7,831 nt of DNA, from assembly GCA_945869935.1 (NCBI GenBank), contig CAMBSA010000065.1:1-7831 (forward strand). Reading direction: 5' to 3'. This document shows, piece after piece, positions 1-6,421 of this stretch (positions are counted from its first letter, which is position 1; every line of letters starts with the position of its first letter). The position numbers and the translations under genes were made by a program. A model generated the notes under the pieces. That model had not been told where the DNA came from and made no database searches. It worked only from the letters and a program-made list of their open reading frames with translations. Origin of the DNA: Bordetella parapertussis (GTDB lineage: Bacteria > Pseudomonadota > Gammaproteobacteria > Burkholderiales > SG8-39).

Positions 1-27
1 TGGAACTGCAATTGTTGCGAACAGTCC

Positions 28-1356
28 TCAATAAGCTTTTGTTTCCAATGCTAACTGATTCTGCCATAAACTCGCCCGATTGTCCAAATCGGCTTCGTCC
101 AGTGTGAGAAACTGACGCTCGGAGACGAGCAAGCTCCCGGCAACCCACACATGGGTCACGTTTTCGCGGCCTGCGGCGTAGACAAGATGCGATATCGGGT
201 CAAAGCAGGGCGAAAGTTCGGGGCCGGCAAGTCTGACGGCAGTCAGGTCAGCAGATTTGCCCGGCACGATCGAGCCGATTTCGGCATCCAGCCCGAGTGC
301 CTTGGCACCTCCCAGCGTCGCTGCGTGAATTGCCTGCGCGCCCGGCATGGCTTCGGGGTCGTTGCTGACGGCTTTTGCGAGCAGGGCGGCGGTGCGCATT
401 TCCTGAAACATGTCGAGGCGGTTGTTGCTCGCGGCTCCGTCCGTGCCAAGCCCGAGGTTTACATTTTTTGCGAGTAACGCGGTGACGGGCGCGAAGCCGC
501 TGGCGAGTTTCAGATTGGAAGACGGGCAGTGGGCGACCGAGCAGCCATGCAGGGCGAGCATATCTATTTCGTCGGGCTGGAGATGCACCGCGTGCACGGC
601 TATAAGTCGAGGTCCGAGGAGTCCGAGCCTGCGTATTCTCTCCAGCGGGCGATGGCCATGCGCCGCAACGCTTTCACGAATCTCGTCCAGCGTTTCATGC
701 AAATGAAGGTGCACCGGGAGGTCCAGTTCCTCGGCTATGGTCACGATTTTTTCGAATGTCCTGTCGCTGACCGTATAGGGCGCGTGCGGCGCCATGCTGA
801 AGCCAATGAGTGGATTTCCCTTGAATGCGTCGCGCGTGGAAAGACCCTTTGCGATGTAATCATCCGGGTCGGATGCATAGGCGGTGGGAAACTCGATTGC
901 GATGATTCCGATCGTGGCCCGCATTCCCGAATCCGAAACTGCGCGAGCTGCGGCCTCCGGGAAAAAGTACATGTCGTTCATGCAGGTCACGCCGCCACGA
1001 AGCATTTCTGCACAGGCAATTAGTGTTCCGTCGTACACAAATTCGGGGGACACATGCCGGGCTTCGGCCGGCCAGATGTGCTCCTTGAGCCAGCGCATAA
1101 GCGAAAGATCGTCCGCGAGGCCACGCATCAGGGTCATCGATGCGTGGGTATGCAGATTAATCAGGCCGGGCATGAGAGCGTGCTGTGGAAGTTCGATCGT
1201 TTGGGCGGGTGAAAACCTCTGCAGCGCAGTTTCTTTGGGTAAAACCGCGACGATTCTGCCGTCGGAGACAGCCACGCTGTAATTTTCCAGCGCAACGCCG
1301 TGTGGTTCCACTGGAACCAGCCAGCGCGGGGATATCAGGGTATCTATCGGGTCCAT
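28..1356 (-). CDS. mtaD: TRZ/ATZ family amidohydrolase, probable 5-methylthioadenosine/S-adenosylhomocysteine deaminase
   Basis: This 442-residue protein is a cytosolic metal-dependent hydrolase of the amidohydrolase superfamily (ATZ/TRZ branch). Seen: the HTH metal pair at H69/H71 inside MPGLINLHTH; HAPYTVS at 191-197; HLHLHET at 216-222, giving a metal His (H218) and the substrate-contacting Glu (E221); HAVHL at 255-259; HCPSSNLKLASG from 276; and GTDGAAS at 304-310 with the metal Asp D306. From the family: these residues match MTA/SAH deaminases, which convert methylthioadenosine or S-adenosylhomocysteine to the inosyl forms for methionine and purine salvage. A related deaminase such as guanine deaminase or chlorohydrolase is less likely but not excluded. 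The start is well supported by the N-terminus (DTLISPRWLVPVEP), and no other start codon lies nearby. Its 5' end is odd: no normal Shine-Dalgarno sequence, and the ompA terminator stem ends 8 nt upstream. Expression probably relies on readthrough or a promoter inside ompA (inference). Confidence 0.85.
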   Translation of the reverse strand: MDPIDTLISPRWLVPVEPHGVALENYSVAVSDGRIVAVLPKETALQRFSPAQTIELPQHALMPGLINLHTHASMTLMRGLADDLSLMRWLKEHIWPAEARHVSPEFVYDGTLIACAEMLRGGVTCMNDMYFFPEAAARAVSDSGMRATIGIIAIEFPTAYASDPDDYIAKGLSTRDAFKGNPLIGFSMAPHAPYTVSDRTFEKIVTIAEELDLPVHLHLHETLDEIRESVAAHGHRPLERIRRLGLLGPRLIAVHAVHLQPDEIDMLALHGCSVAHCPSSNLKLASGFAPVTALLAKNVNLGLGTDGAASNNRLDMFQEMRTAALLAKAVSNDPEAMPGAQAIHAATLGGAKALGLDAEIGSIVPGKSADLTAVRLAGPELSPCFDPISHLVYAAGRENVTHVWVAGSLLVSERQFLTLDEADLDNRASLWQNQLALETKAY

Positions 1357-1361
1357 AAATG

Positions 1362-1387
1362 AAAAAGCCCCGCGCTTTGCGGGGCTT
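1362..1387 (-). terminator. Intrinsic terminator of the OmpA-family gene
   Basis: A perfect 9-bp GC-rich stem (arms 1365-1373 and 1379-1387, 5-nt loop) reads on the minus strand as AAGCCCCGC, loop, GCGGGGCTT and runs into five T (1366-1362, the first two inside the stem). It lies 18 nt after the ompA stop codon, the expected place for a Rho-independent terminator. On the other strand the stem is followed by no T-run beyond the arm, so it is directional. The T-tract ends only 5 nt before the mtaD start codon. Confidence 0.8.
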
Positions 1388-1405
1388 GGAGAATGGGATC
1401 GGGCG

Positions 1406-2137
1406 TTATTTCGAGGGTCCCTTGATCGAGATAGATACTCGACGGTTGGGGGCTAGGCAGGCAATGAGCGCCTTGCGGTTTTTTTCGTCCGGGCAAAACT
1501 TGGCGGGAACGGTTTTTCCCATTCCGATGGTTTCAATGCTATCTCCGGCCATGCCTTTGCTGACCAGATGCTTCTTCACTGCGTCGGCACGGCGCTCGGA
1601 CAGCTTTTGGTTGAATTGCTGGCTTCCGAGTCTGTCCGTGTGCCCTTCAATTACAACGGCTTCTACCTTGCCGCAAGACGCGATGCGAGGAATGACCTCC
1701 TTGTCAATTCGGGTGCGGGCGGCTGCAGTAAGGCTGGCGTTTCCGAACGCGAACAATTCGTCGGATGCGAGCGTGATCGTACCGTCACAGCGCTTTGGGG
1801 CGACTGCCGCGGTGGCGGGGCGGGCAGGTGGAGCGACCGCCGCCGGCGGCGTGGACGGCGCCGGAGCCACCATCGGGGCAGGGGCCGGGGCCGGGCTTGC
1901 TGCTGCAGAGCGAGTGGCCAGGGGCGCAACGGCACGTGGTACGAGATCCGGGTCGCAATCGGCAATCGCCATCGCGGGAGTCCAGTAGCCGGTTCGCACG
2001 CACAAGGCGCTGGCACTCTTGATCACGGCGCCACGGGAGTCTGTGACGTAGCCGTTGATACTGCTCTGGCCCAATGCGGGCGAAGTGCTCGCCGCGAGGG
2101 CCGCTCCAAGTACCAAGGTGACAGACGTGATTTTCAT
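1406..2137 (-). CDS. ompA: OmpA-family peptidoglycan-binding outer-membrane/periplasmic protein
   Basis: A 243-residue exported protein that probably anchors the envelope to peptidoglycan. Seen: a signal peptide (residues 1-23, MKITS..., likely cleaved after ALG); a short conserved domain (24-66) with GYWTPAMA and Cys46/Cys61; an Ala/Pro-rich linker (about 67-115); and a C-terminal OmpA domain (about 117-238). In that domain GHTD (D168) and LSERR (R183) align with the diaminopimelate-contacting Asp271 and Arg286 of E. coli OmpA, and Cys215/Cys227 flank the region matching the E. coli disulfide loop, followed by CLAPNRRVSI. There is no eight-stranded barrel, so this is not a classical porin-like OmpA; similar short proteins sit beside gyrA in betaproteobacteria. 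The start at 2137 is preferred over an in-frame ATG 69 nt upstream because it has a strong ribosome site and begins the signal peptide. Transcribed divergently from gyrA, with its own terminator. Confidence 0.9.
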   Translation of the reverse strand: MKITSVTLVLGAALAASTSPALGQSSINGYVTDSRGAVIKSASALCVRTGYWTPAMAIADCDPDLVPRAVAPLATRSAAASPAPAPAPMVAPAPSTPPAAVAPPARPATAAVAPKRCDGTITLASDELFAFGNASLTAAARTRIDKEVIPRIASCGKVEAVVIEGHTDRLGSQQFNQKLSERRADAVKKHLVSKGMAGDSIETIGMGKTVPAKFCPDEKNRKALIACLAPNRRVSISIKGPSK

Positions 2138-2142
2138 GGATG

Positions 2143-2150
2143 TTCCTCCC
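2143..2150 (-). promoter_or_regulatory. Ribosome binding site of the OmpA-family gene
   Basis: The minus strand reads GGGAGGAA, five bases before the ATG at 2137. It is the strongest Shine-Dalgarno sequence in the window and decides the start: the longer reading beginning at 2206 would add 23 residues with no signal-peptide character. Confidence 0.85.
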
Positions 2151-2243
2151 TTAGGGGTTGCGGGCTGTACGCGGCGGTCCGGGTGCGCGTGGACAGAAAA
2201 TCGCATCGACGGATTACCTGACAGCCCCTTGCTTTCGCGAATG

Positions 2244-2272
2244 ATGATACACCACGCTCCGATGCCTGGAAA
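2244..2272 (-). promoter_or_regulatory. Predicted sigma-70 promoter of the OmpA-family gene
   Basis: On the minus strand, TTTCCA (2272-2267, four of six matches to the -35 consensus) and TATCAT (2249-2244, five of six to the -10) are separated by exactly 17 bases. Transcription would start near 2237, giving a leader of about 100 nt. This is a by-eye match, not a scored prediction. Confidence 0.5.
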
Positions 2273-2338
2273 CGGATGCCGTGGGGTAGTGGAGGACCCG
2301 AAAATGCCGTTGAAATGGCCCGCGGTTGCCCTTGAAAC

Positions 2339-2347
2339 TGTTAAAAT
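2339..2347 (+). promoter_or_regulatory. Predicted extended -10 promoter of gyrA
   Basis: TGTTAAAAT fits the extended -10 pattern TGnTATAAT with five of six matches in the hexamer. No good -35 hexamer lies 16-18 bases upstream, as is usual for extended -10 promoters. It sits in the most AT-rich patch of the intergenic region. The expected start point near 2354 falls in the centre of the 10-bp perfect palindrome TAAAGCTTTA (2349-2358). Gyrase genes are often supercoiling-sensitive, but nothing here proves that. Confidence 0.45.
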
Positions 2348-2385
2348 TTAAAGCTTTAGCCAGCGTAAAAAACGGCGTTGCCCAA

Positions 2386-2425
2386 ATCGATCAAAACGCT
2401 GCACTGTCTGCAGCAGCTGATCGGT
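2386..2425 (+). promoter_or_regulatory. Stem-loop 1 in the gyrA leader
   Basis: An 8-bp outer stem (2386-2393 with 2418-2425, one G-U wobble; core CGATCA/TGATCG) encloses a small internal loop (4 and 3 nt) and a perfect 6-bp inner stem GCTGCA/TGCAGC (2398-2403 with 2409-2414) closed by a 5-nt loop. There is no T-run after it, so it is not an intrinsic terminator. Function unknown. Confidence 0.45.
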
Positions 2426-2426
2426 A

Positions 2427-2484
2427 AAGGTGACATCAGGGGCGGCGTCAAAAAAGCCCCCAGCTTTGTCTTGTCAGGCACCTT
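2427..2484 (+). promoter_or_regulatory. Stem-loop 2 in the gyrA leader, abutting the ribosome site
   Basis: A 6-bp outer stem AAGGTG/CACCTT (2427-2432 with 2479-2484) encloses ACA/TGT (2433-2435 with 2472-2474) and GGGGC/GCCCC (2439-2443 with 2456-2460). It begins one base after stem-loop 1. The outer arm touches the weak gyrA ribosome site TTAGG (2483-2487), so folding could limit access to the start codon. The structure was found by eye and has no comparative support yet. Confidence 0.35.
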
Positions 2485-2492
2485 AGGCTCTA

Positions 2493-5135
2493 ATGGAAAC
2501 CTTCGCAAAAGAAACCCTCCCGATCAGTCTAGAAGAGGAGATGCGGCGCTCCTACCTCGATTACGCGATGAGCGTGATTGTTGGTCGCGCGTTGCCGGAT
2601 GTGCGCGATGGATTGAAACCCGTCCACAGGCGCGTTTTGTTCGCCATGCACGAGGCCAATAACGTCTGGAACAGGCCTTACGTCAAATGCGCGCGCGTAG
2701 TCGGCGAGGTGCTCGGCAAATATCACCCGCACGGAGACGCTGCGACGTACGAGGCTCTCGTCAGGATGGCGCAGGGTTTCTCGATGCGCTACACGCTGAT
2801 TGACGGGCAGGGGAACTTTGGCTCGGTGGATGGGGACTCGGCTGCCGCTTACCGCTATACGGAGTGTCGCCTCCAGCGTATGTCATCGGAGTTGCTCGCC
2901 GATATCGACAAGGAAACCGTCGATTTCGTACCCAACTATGACGGTAAGGAAAACGAGCCCACGGCTCTACCCACCCGAATTCCCAATCTGCTTATAAACG
3001 GGTCGTCCGGAATCGCAGTGGGAATGGCTACCAATATTCCACCGCACAACCTATGCGAAGTCGTAGATGCGTGCACCGCACTGCTGGCCGATCCCGGCAT
3101 ATCCATAGAAGATCTGATCGATATCGTGCCTGCCCCGGATTTTCCGACAGCGGGGATTATTTACGGTGTTCACGGTATCCGCGAGGCCTATAGAACAGGG
3201 CGTGGCCGCGTCGTTATGCGCGCAAGAACTCACTTTGAGGATGTAGACCGAGGTGCACGGCAGGCGATCATCATTGACGAGATTCCGTACCAGCTCAACA
3301 AGAAGAGCCTCCTGGAGAAGATCGCCGAACTGGTTCATGACAAGCGGATCGAGGGTATCGCACACGTTCAGGACGAGTCCGACAAGTCGGGCATGCGGGT
3401 AGTAATCGAGCTCAAACGCGGTGAAATGCCGGAGGTGGTCCTGAACAACCTGTTCAAGCTCACTCCGCTTCAGGACACGTTTGGTATCAACATGGTGGCG
3501 CTTGTCGATGGTCAGCCACGAGTTCTGAACCTCAAGCAGATGCTGGCTTTCTTCCTTGCGCATCGCCGCGAGGTGGTGACCCGAAGGACGGTGTTTGACC
3601 TGCGCGAAGCGCGAAAGCGTGCGCATATTCAGGAAGGCCTGGCCGTAGCGCTTTCGAACGTGGACGAGATCATTGACTTGATCAAACGTTCGCCCACGCC
3701 TGCGGATGCAAAAGTCGGTCTGATGACGCGTGGCTGGAGTTCGGACCTGGTGGCAGATATGCTCGCGCGCGCCGGTGCGGACGCGTCCCGCCCGCTGGGG
3801 CTTTCCGTTCTGTATGGATTGACTTCGGACGGTTACCGCCTGTCCGATGCTCAAGCGCAGGCCATTCTGGAGATGCGCCTGCAGCGCCTGACCGGTCTGG
3901 AGCAGGACAAGATTCGCGAAGAGTACAAGGAGTTGCTGGAGAAAATTGCGGACTTGCTAGACATACTCGCAAGGCCCGATCGCATCACGTCGATCATTAC
4001 CGAAGAGCTGGCAGCGATTAAGGCGCAGTACGGCGACAAACGGCGGAGCGAAATCGTCATCAACACGGAGGATCTTTCCATCGAGGATCTGATCACTCCG
4101 GAGGACATGGTCGTTACCTTCTCGCATTCCGGATATGTAAAGGCTCAACCCCTTGCCGACTACCGGGCGCAGCGCAGGGGAGGAAGGGGCAAGCAGGCAA
4201 CGGCAACAAAAGAAGACGATTTCATCGAAAAGCTTTTTGTCGCGCATACGCACGATACGCTGCTCTGTTTTTCAAATCACGGCAGGGTGTACTGGATGAA
4301 GGTCTACCGCGTGCCAACGGGTTCAAGGACCAGTCGCGGGAAGCCCATCGTCAACGTGTTCCCGCTTGCGGACGGAGAGAAGATTACTGCGGTACTTCCG
4401 GTGAAGGCATACGACGATGCCCAATATGTCTTTCTTGCCACCGCCATGGGCACGGTCAAGAAAACCCCTCTGAGCGCATTTTCCAATCACCGCGAGAAAG
4501 GGATCATCGCGGTTGAACTGGACCAGGGGGATCATCTGATCGGCGCCGCGATTACGGGCGGACGGCACGATGTGATGCTCTTCTCAGATGCAGGCAAGGC
4601 AGTGCGTTTTCAGGAGGATGACGTGCGGCCGACGGGACGCCCGGCACGCGGGGTACGCGGCATGATGCTGGAGGACGGGCAGTTACTGGTGTCGATGCTG
4701 GTAGCCGATGACGAAAGCCAGGCCGTGCTAACCGCGACCGAGAACGGCTATGGGAAGCGAACTCCGATCGCGGAGTACACGCGGCATGGGCGAGGCACCA
4801 AGGGGATGATTGCCATCCAGACATCCGACCGGAACGGGAGGATCGTTGGCGCAGTTCTGGTTCGCGACGACGATGAATTGATGCTCGTATCCAATGCCGG
4901 CGTTGCCATCCGTACTCGCGTGGACCAGATCCGGGAAATGGGGCGTTCCACACAGGGCGTGCGACTCATCGATCTCGATGAAGGCACCCGCCTCGCGGGC
5001 GTGGTACGTGTGGCCGAAAGTGAAGCGGATGATGGAGCGCCCGACGCTGCCGGGACGGCACCGGAAAATCCGGAGGGCGCAGACGATTCTCCCGGCCCCG
5101 GCCTCGGTAACTCTGACACGGATCCCGGATCGTAG
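2493..5135 (+). CDS. gyrA: DNA gyrase subunit A
   Basis: An 880-residue subunit of the GyrA2GyrB2 type II topoisomerase, which introduces negative supercoils using ATP. Numbering matches E. coli GyrA through the parts checked: catalytic R121-Y122 in AAAYRYTE, the DNA-bending Ile174 in [16 protein letters not shown], and the GyrA-box QRRGGRG at 560-566, which separates true GyrA from ParC. Order: winged-helix/breakage-reunion and tower domains (about 1-340), long coiled-coil and exit gate (about 340-500), beta-pinwheel C-terminal domain (about 535-840), then an acidic Pro/Gly-rich tail (842-880: 11 Asp/Glu, no Lys/Arg). Start: [20 protein letters not shown] is the family N-terminus; the ribosome site TTAGG, 5 nt upstream, is weak. 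Odd residues: Ala83 and Glu87 at the two main quinolone positions (Ser83/Asp87 in E. coli) and Tyr120 for the usual Met beside the catalytic Tyr. serC follows after 46 bp. Confidence 0.98.
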   Translation: METFAKETLPISLEEEMRRSYLDYAMSVIVGRALPDVRDGLKPVHRRVLFAMHEANNVWNRPYVKCARVVGEVLGKYHPHGDAATYEALVRMAQGFSMRYTLIDGQGNFGSVDGDSAAAYRYTECRLQRMSSELLADIDKETVDFVPNYDGKENEPTALPTRIPNLLINGSSGIAVGMATNIPPHNLCEVVDACTALLADPGISIEDLIDIVPAPDFPTAGIIYGVHGIREAYRTGRGRVVMRARTHFEDVDRGARQAIIIDEIPYQLNKKSLLEKIAELVHDKRIEGIAHVQDESDKSGMRVVIELKRGEMPEVVLNNLFKLTPLQDTFGINMVALVDGQPRVLNLKQMLAFFLAHRREVVTRRTVFDLREARKRAHIQEGLAVALSNVDEIIDLIKRSPTPADAKVGLMTRGWSSDLVADMLARAGADASRPLGLSVLYGLTSDGYRLSDAQAQAILEMRLQRLTGLEQDKIREEYKELLEKIADLLDILARPDRITSIITEELAAIKAQYGDKRRSEIVINTEDLSIEDLITPEDMVVTFSHSGYVKAQPLADYRAQRRGGRGKQATATKEDDFIEKLFVAHTHDTLLCFSNHGRVYWMKVYRVPTGSRTSRGKPIVNVFPLADGEKITAVLPVKAYDDAQYVFLATAMGTVKKTPLSAFSNHREKGIIAVELDQGDHLIGAAITGGRHDVMLFSDAGKAVRFQEDDVRPTGRPARGVRGMMLEDGQLLVSMLVADDESQAVLTATENGYGKRTPIAEYTRHGRGTKGMIAIQTSDRNGRIVGAVLVRDDDELMLVSNAGVAIRTRVDQIREMGRSTQGVRLIDLDEGTRLAGVVRVAESEADDGAPDAAGTAPENPEGADDSPGPGLGNSDTDPGS

Positions 5136-5156
5136 AGTCCGTGAAGTGATCATGAC

Positions 5157-5175
5157 CCCGGAGGATTTCTCCGGG
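5157..5175 (+). promoter_or_regulatory. GC-rich hairpin between gyrA and serC
   Basis: CCCGGAG (5157-5163) and CTCCGGG (5169-5175) form a perfect 7-bp stem with a 5-nt loop, lying between the gyrA stop and the chosen serC start. No T-run follows, so it is a poor terminator candidate. The stem and loop contain GGAGG (5160-5164), the only strong Shine-Dalgarno-like sequence before serC, which would be hidden in the folded form. If serC starts at 5152, the hairpin lies inside its first codons. Confidence 0.5.
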
Positions 5176-5181
5176 TCTCAC

Positions 5182-6276
5182 ATGGGGCAGATCGTGTCAC
5201 GAGTTCACAATTTCAGTGCTGGACCGGCCATGCTTCCGGAGGAAGTGCTCAAGCAGGCGGCCGATGAGATGCTCGACTGGCACGCGACGGGTATGTCCGT
5301 GATGGAAATGAGCCATCGTGGCAAGCATTTCCAGGGGATTTATGAGCAGGCGGAAGCAGATTTTCGCGACTTGCTTGCAGTGCCCTCGGAATACAAGGTG
5401 CTTTTCCTGCAGGGTGGGGCGTCGCTGCAATTCAGCATGATTCCCATGAATCTGCTCAGGAAAAAATCTGTTGCGGGCTATGTGATTACTGGCGAATGGT
5501 CGAAGAAGGCGATCAAGGAAGCCGAGCGATATTGCAAGCCCGAGGTGGTCGCAACGTCCGCCGACGGGGATTTTTCATACGCGCCTGCGCAGGATGCCTG
5601 GTCTATTCCGCATGATGCAGCTTATGTGCACTACACGTCGAATGAAACGATTGGAGGAGTTGAATTCAACTGGATTCCGGACGTTGGCTCTATTCCTCTT
5701 GTTTGTGACATGTCCTCCCATATTCTTTCCAGGCCGGTCGACATCGCGCGGTTCGGCCTGATTTATGCGGGGGCGCAAAAGAATATAGGTCCCGCAGGCC
5801 TGACCATTGTTATCGTTCACGAGGATCTGCTTGGCAGCACCGTTGCCGGGACGCCGAGCATGCTCGATTACAAGTTGCATGCAGACGCAGGTTCGATGTC
5901 GAATACACCGCCGACTTATGGGATTTACATTGCTGGATTGGTGTTTCAGTGGATAAAGCGGCAGGGCGGTGTTCCGGAAATGGAGAGGCGTGCGCTGGAG
6001 CGGTCCCGAATGCTTTACACCTATCTCGACGCGAGCAGAATGTATCGAAGTTTAGTGCGCCATCAGGACAGGTCGAGAATGAATGTTCCGTTCCGTCTGG
6101 CTGTCGATGCGTTGGACGCCCCATTTCTAAAGGCTGCTCAGGAGCGGGGGTTGCTCGAACTCAAGGGGCATCGGACCGTCGGTGGAATGCGGGCGTCAAT
6201 GTATAACGCCATGCCCATCGAGGGGGTCCGTTCCCTTATTGACTACATGAAGGCTTTTGAGAAGGAGCGCGGCTAG
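5182..6276 (+). CDS. serC: Phosphoserine aminotransferase
   Basis: A 364-residue PLP-dependent class V aminotransferase that converts 3-phosphohydroxypyruvate and glutamate to phosphoserine in serine synthesis; in many proteobacteria it also acts in pyridoxal phosphate synthesis. Seen: HNFSAGPAMLPEEVLKQA at the N-terminus, SVMEMSHRG (39-47), the cofactor-contact GGASLQF (78-84), W106, NETIGG with T156, D176 in CDMSS, the Schiff-base lysine K200 in YAGAQKNIGPAGL, NTPPT (241-245) and GHRTVGGMRASMYNAMP (329-345). Length and motifs match E. coli SerC (362 residues, K198). The start is uncertain. ATG 5182 fits the family length but has GGAGG 17 nt away. ATG 5152 would add ten residues and is directly preceded by GTGATC, complementary to the 16S rRNA tail in the normal register. 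GTG 5194 (MSRVHNFSAGP) is also family-like. Likely co-transcribed with gyrA or from a promoter inside it. Confidence 0.96.
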   Translation: MGQIVSRVHNFSAGPAMLPEEVLKQAADEMLDWHATGMSVMEMSHRGKHFQGIYEQAEADFRDLLAVPSEYKVLFLQGGASLQFSMIPMNLLRKKSVAGYVITGEWSKKAIKEAERYCKPEVVATSADGDFSYAPAQDAWSIPHDAAYVHYTSNETIGGVEFNWIPDVGSIPLVCDMSSHILSRPVDIARFGLIYAGAQKNIGPAGLTIVIVHEDLLGSTVAGTPSMLDYKLHADAGSMSNTPPTYGIYIAGLVFQWIKRQGGVPEMERRALERSRMLYTYLDASRMYRSLVRHQDRSRMNVPFRLAVDALDAPFLKAAQERGLLELKGHRTVGGMRASMYNAMPIEGVRSLIDYMKAFEKERG

Positions 6277-6408
6277 TTTCAGGATGCCGCGAGGATGGTG
6301 ATTTTTCCGAGAATCGTTCGAGCCAATGCACGTGCCGATGGGCAGCAGTCAACGTGATTGGCGTAACGCGTGGATTGTCGACCCATGACGGGCTGCGATG
6401 CCGCATAC

Positions 6409-6413
6409 GGAGA
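6409..6413 (+). promoter_or_regulatory. Ribosome binding site of pheA
   Basis: GGAGA lies 8 nt before the ATG at 6422. It decides between that start and the in-frame ATG at 6398, which has no good ribosome site and would add eight residues ahead of the conserved chorismate mutase helix. Confidence 0.7.
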
Positions 6414-6421
6414 TATTGTTC

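Larger units (their letters stand above)
2138..2492. other. Divergent intergenic region between ompA and gyrA
   Basis: These 355 bases contain no convincing gene. From left to right they hold the ompA ribosome site, a leader of about 100 nt for ompA, a predicted sigma-70 promoter for ompA (2244-2272), a predicted extended -10 promoter for gyrA (2339-2347), and a gyrA leader of about 139 nt that can fold into two adjoining stem-loops. Within the ompA leader, GGGCTGT (2162-2168) and ACAGCCC (2221-2227) form a 7-bp inverted repeat separated by 52 nt, which could pair in the transcript. Confidence 0.75.

Noticed and set aside
1..27. Possible next gene downstream of mtaD
   Set aside because: Only 27 bases are present and they contain no start codon, ribosome site or terminator that can be judged.
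151..1282. Several plus-strand frames opposite mtaD
   Set aside because: All lie within the mtaD coding region, overlap one another and show no protein family features.
1663..2022. Pro/Arg- and Gly-rich frames in both strands over the OmpA linker
   Set aside because: They are frame shadows of the low-complexity Ala/Pro-coding, GC-rich linker.
2138..2206. Longer start for the OmpA-family protein at 2206
   Set aside because: The 23 extra residues are charged and would bury the signal peptide; the strong ribosome site lies before the ATG at 2137.
2378..2662. TTG-started open frame of 94 codons across the gyrA leader and start
   Set aside because: No ribosome site, no family features, and most of it overlaps the certain gyrA coding sequence.
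3051..3854. Open frame of 267 codons antisense to gyrA
   Set aside because: It mirrors the codon pattern of gyrA, has no recognisable domain, and gyrA on the other strand is certain. Long antisense frames are common in GC-rich genes.
5157..5175. gyrA terminator at the GC-rich hairpin
   Set aside because: The stem is followed by TCTCACATGG rather than a T-run, and serC begins at once on the same strand.
4894..5181. Extension of the serC frame upstream into gyrA (460 residues in total)
   Set aside because: The added part overlaps the gyrA pinwheel and tail in another frame and has no counterpart in phosphoserine aminotransferases.
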